From Rhizobium sp. CCGE531 (lineage in GTDB: Bacteria > Pseudomonadota > Alphaproteobacteria > Rhizobiales > Rhizobiaceae), in NCBI RefSeq assembly GCF_003627795.1, contig NZ_CP032684.1, positions 411,001-475,000 on the forward strand: a DNA stretch of 64,000 nucleotides, written 5' to 3'. The notes under the pieces are model-generated. The model saw only the letters and a list, made by a program, of their open reading frames with translations, did no database searches and had not been told where the DNA came from. Positions 63,136-64,000 of this stretch are shown in pieces; the first letter of the stretch is position 1, and the number at the start of each line of letters is the position of its first letter. Position numbers and translations under genes: made by a program.

Positions 63136-64000
63136 TCATCCCTTCCGCTTCAGCCGGCAGAAGAAGAAGCCGTCCGTATCGGTGGAGGCGGGCGTCAGCG
63201 TGATGGTCCGGCCATCCGAGGATAGCGGCCGCGGGATCTCCTTGCCGAATAGCTTTTCCCAGGAACTCAGGGCTTCGACCACCTCGAAATCCGGATTGAG
63301 GTTGGCAAAGCGGTTGACCTGCGCCTCGTTCTCTTCCGGCAGGACCGAACAGGTGACGTAAAGGAGCGCTCCGCCGGGGCGGACGAATTCGCTGGCCTGG
63401 GTCAGAGCTTCCTGCTGCTGGCTGGTGCGCTCGTCGAGATTCTTCTGCGTCAGCCGCCACTTCGTATCGGGACGGCGCCGCCAGGTGCCGGTACCGGTGC
63501 AGGGCGCATCGACGAGAACCTTGTCGAACTTGCCGTGCAGGGTAAGCAGTGCGTTGCGCTCGTCATGGACCTGGACATTGCGGGTTCCGGCGCGCTTCAG
63601 CCGCTCGATGATCGGCGCCAGCCGCCGACGATCGGTATCATAGGCGTGGACCTGGCCCTTATTGTGCATCGCCGCCGACATGGCCAGCGTCTTGCCGCCG
63701 CCGCCGGCGCAATAGTCCAGCACCTGATCGCCTTCCTCGGGCAGGACGAGATCGGCAACGATCTGCGAACCCTCGTCCTGCACCTCGAACCAACCCTTCT
63801 GGAAGGAAAGCTCGGCGGTAACGTTCGGCAGGCGCGATGCGCCTTCACCGGCGGGAATGCGGATGCCGAAACGGGCGATCTTCGATGCTTGCGCGCCTGC
63901 GCGTTCCAGCGCCTTCACGACCTTGGCGCGGTCCGCCTTCAGGGCGTTGGCGCGAAGGTCGAGCGTGGGGCGTTCGGAGAGAGCCCTTGCTTCGGAAAGC
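63136..64000 (-). CDS. rsmB: 16S rRNA (cytosine-5) methyltransferase RsmB, 5' end outside the window
   Basis: The last about 288 residues of a NOL1/NOP2/Sun-type rRNA methyltransferase. Present are the SAM site VLDYCAGGGGKTLAMSA, the DAPCTGTGTWRRRPDTKWRL catalytic block (first cysteine) and LLYVTCSVLPEENEAQV (second, nucleophilic cysteine). The frame continues without a stop to the right edge, so the N-terminal NusB-like part is missing only because of the window border. It is upstream of and on the same strand as the imelysin operon, 198 bases away. Confidence 0.93.
   Translation of the reverse strand, partial: LSEARALSERPTLDLRANALKADRAKVVKALERAGAQASKIARFGIRIPAGEGASRLPNVTAELSFQKGWFEVQDEGSQIVADLVLPEEGDQVLDYCAGGGGKTLAMSAAMHNKGQVHAYDTDRRRLAPIIERLKRAGTRNVQVHDERNALLTLHGKFDKVLVDAPCTGTGTWRRRPDTKWRLTQKNLDERTSQQQEALTQASEFVRPGGALLYVTCSVLPEENEAQVNRFANLNPDFEVVEALSSWEKLFGKEIPRPLSSDGRTITLTPASTDTDGFFFCRLKRKG

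Overview
The window is a GC-rich, densely coded bacterial segment whose gene content, GC-ending codon use, intergenic palindromes and an Irr-type iron motif point to an alphaproteobacterium of the Rhizobiaceae (Rhizobium-like). No rRNA, tRNA, CRISPR array, phage or transposase gene was recognised. About 64 protein genes, three gene remnants, four copies of one repeat family and about a dozen operator-like or promoter sites can be supported.

Left part (1-31 kb), housekeeping and ordinary metabolism: an NTF2-like protein; pbpC with a giant alpha-2-macroglobulin; two aldo/keto reductases; a LysR regulator; a DUF892 ferritin-like stress protein; an M15-like protein; an acetyltransferase; a Gfo/Idh/MocA dehydrogenase; a polyisoprenol-type glycosyltransferase set (GtrA, GT2, and a large multi-spanning protein nearby); xseA with an overlapping quinone-reductase-like gene; an M29 aminopeptidase with a clear terminator; ybaK; an orphan ribbon-helix-helix protein; an ArsC-like gene divergent from marR; an aspartoacylase-like enzyme; two transporters; a zinc-less quinone oxidoreductase divergent from a LysR gene; and a SulP permease.

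Middle part (31-52.4 kb), accessory and rich in regulators: a DNA alkyltransferase, small exported proteins, and two versions of one locus layout (small membrane protein, enzyme, divergent LysR) at 32.2-34.1 kb and 36.3-38.3 kb, the second with a decayed LysR. Next come a frameshifted HxlR regulator, a DHFR-like enzyme, an ArsR-SRPBCC-MAPEG operon, a SnoaL-tailed ECF sigma factor with a small upstream partner, a DHA2 efflux pump, TetR-YrdB, another LysR with an SDR, a TetR gene overlapping an apolipoprotein N-acyltransferase paralogue, and a thioredoxin-reductase-like flavoprotein divergent from a third TetR. Several of these regulator genes have dyad operators on or beside the start codon, and two look leaderless.

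Right part (52.4-64 kb), core functions again: guaA, an MTA/SAH-nucleosidase-like gene overlapping a thioesterase, a DUF2252 protein, a Tat-exported hydrolase, a remnant of a FadR-type GntR regulator, a four-gene imelysin / di-haem oxidoreductase / imelysin / DUF1513 operon with an upstream ICE-like (Irr) motif, and the 3' part of rsmB running off the right edge.

No wholly new defence or mobile system was identified. The best leads are the duplicated membrane-protein/LysR locus, the operator-on-start-codon regulators, the MarR site pair with an unannotated 53-residue ORF, and the iron operon whose second imelysin lacks the signature histidine.
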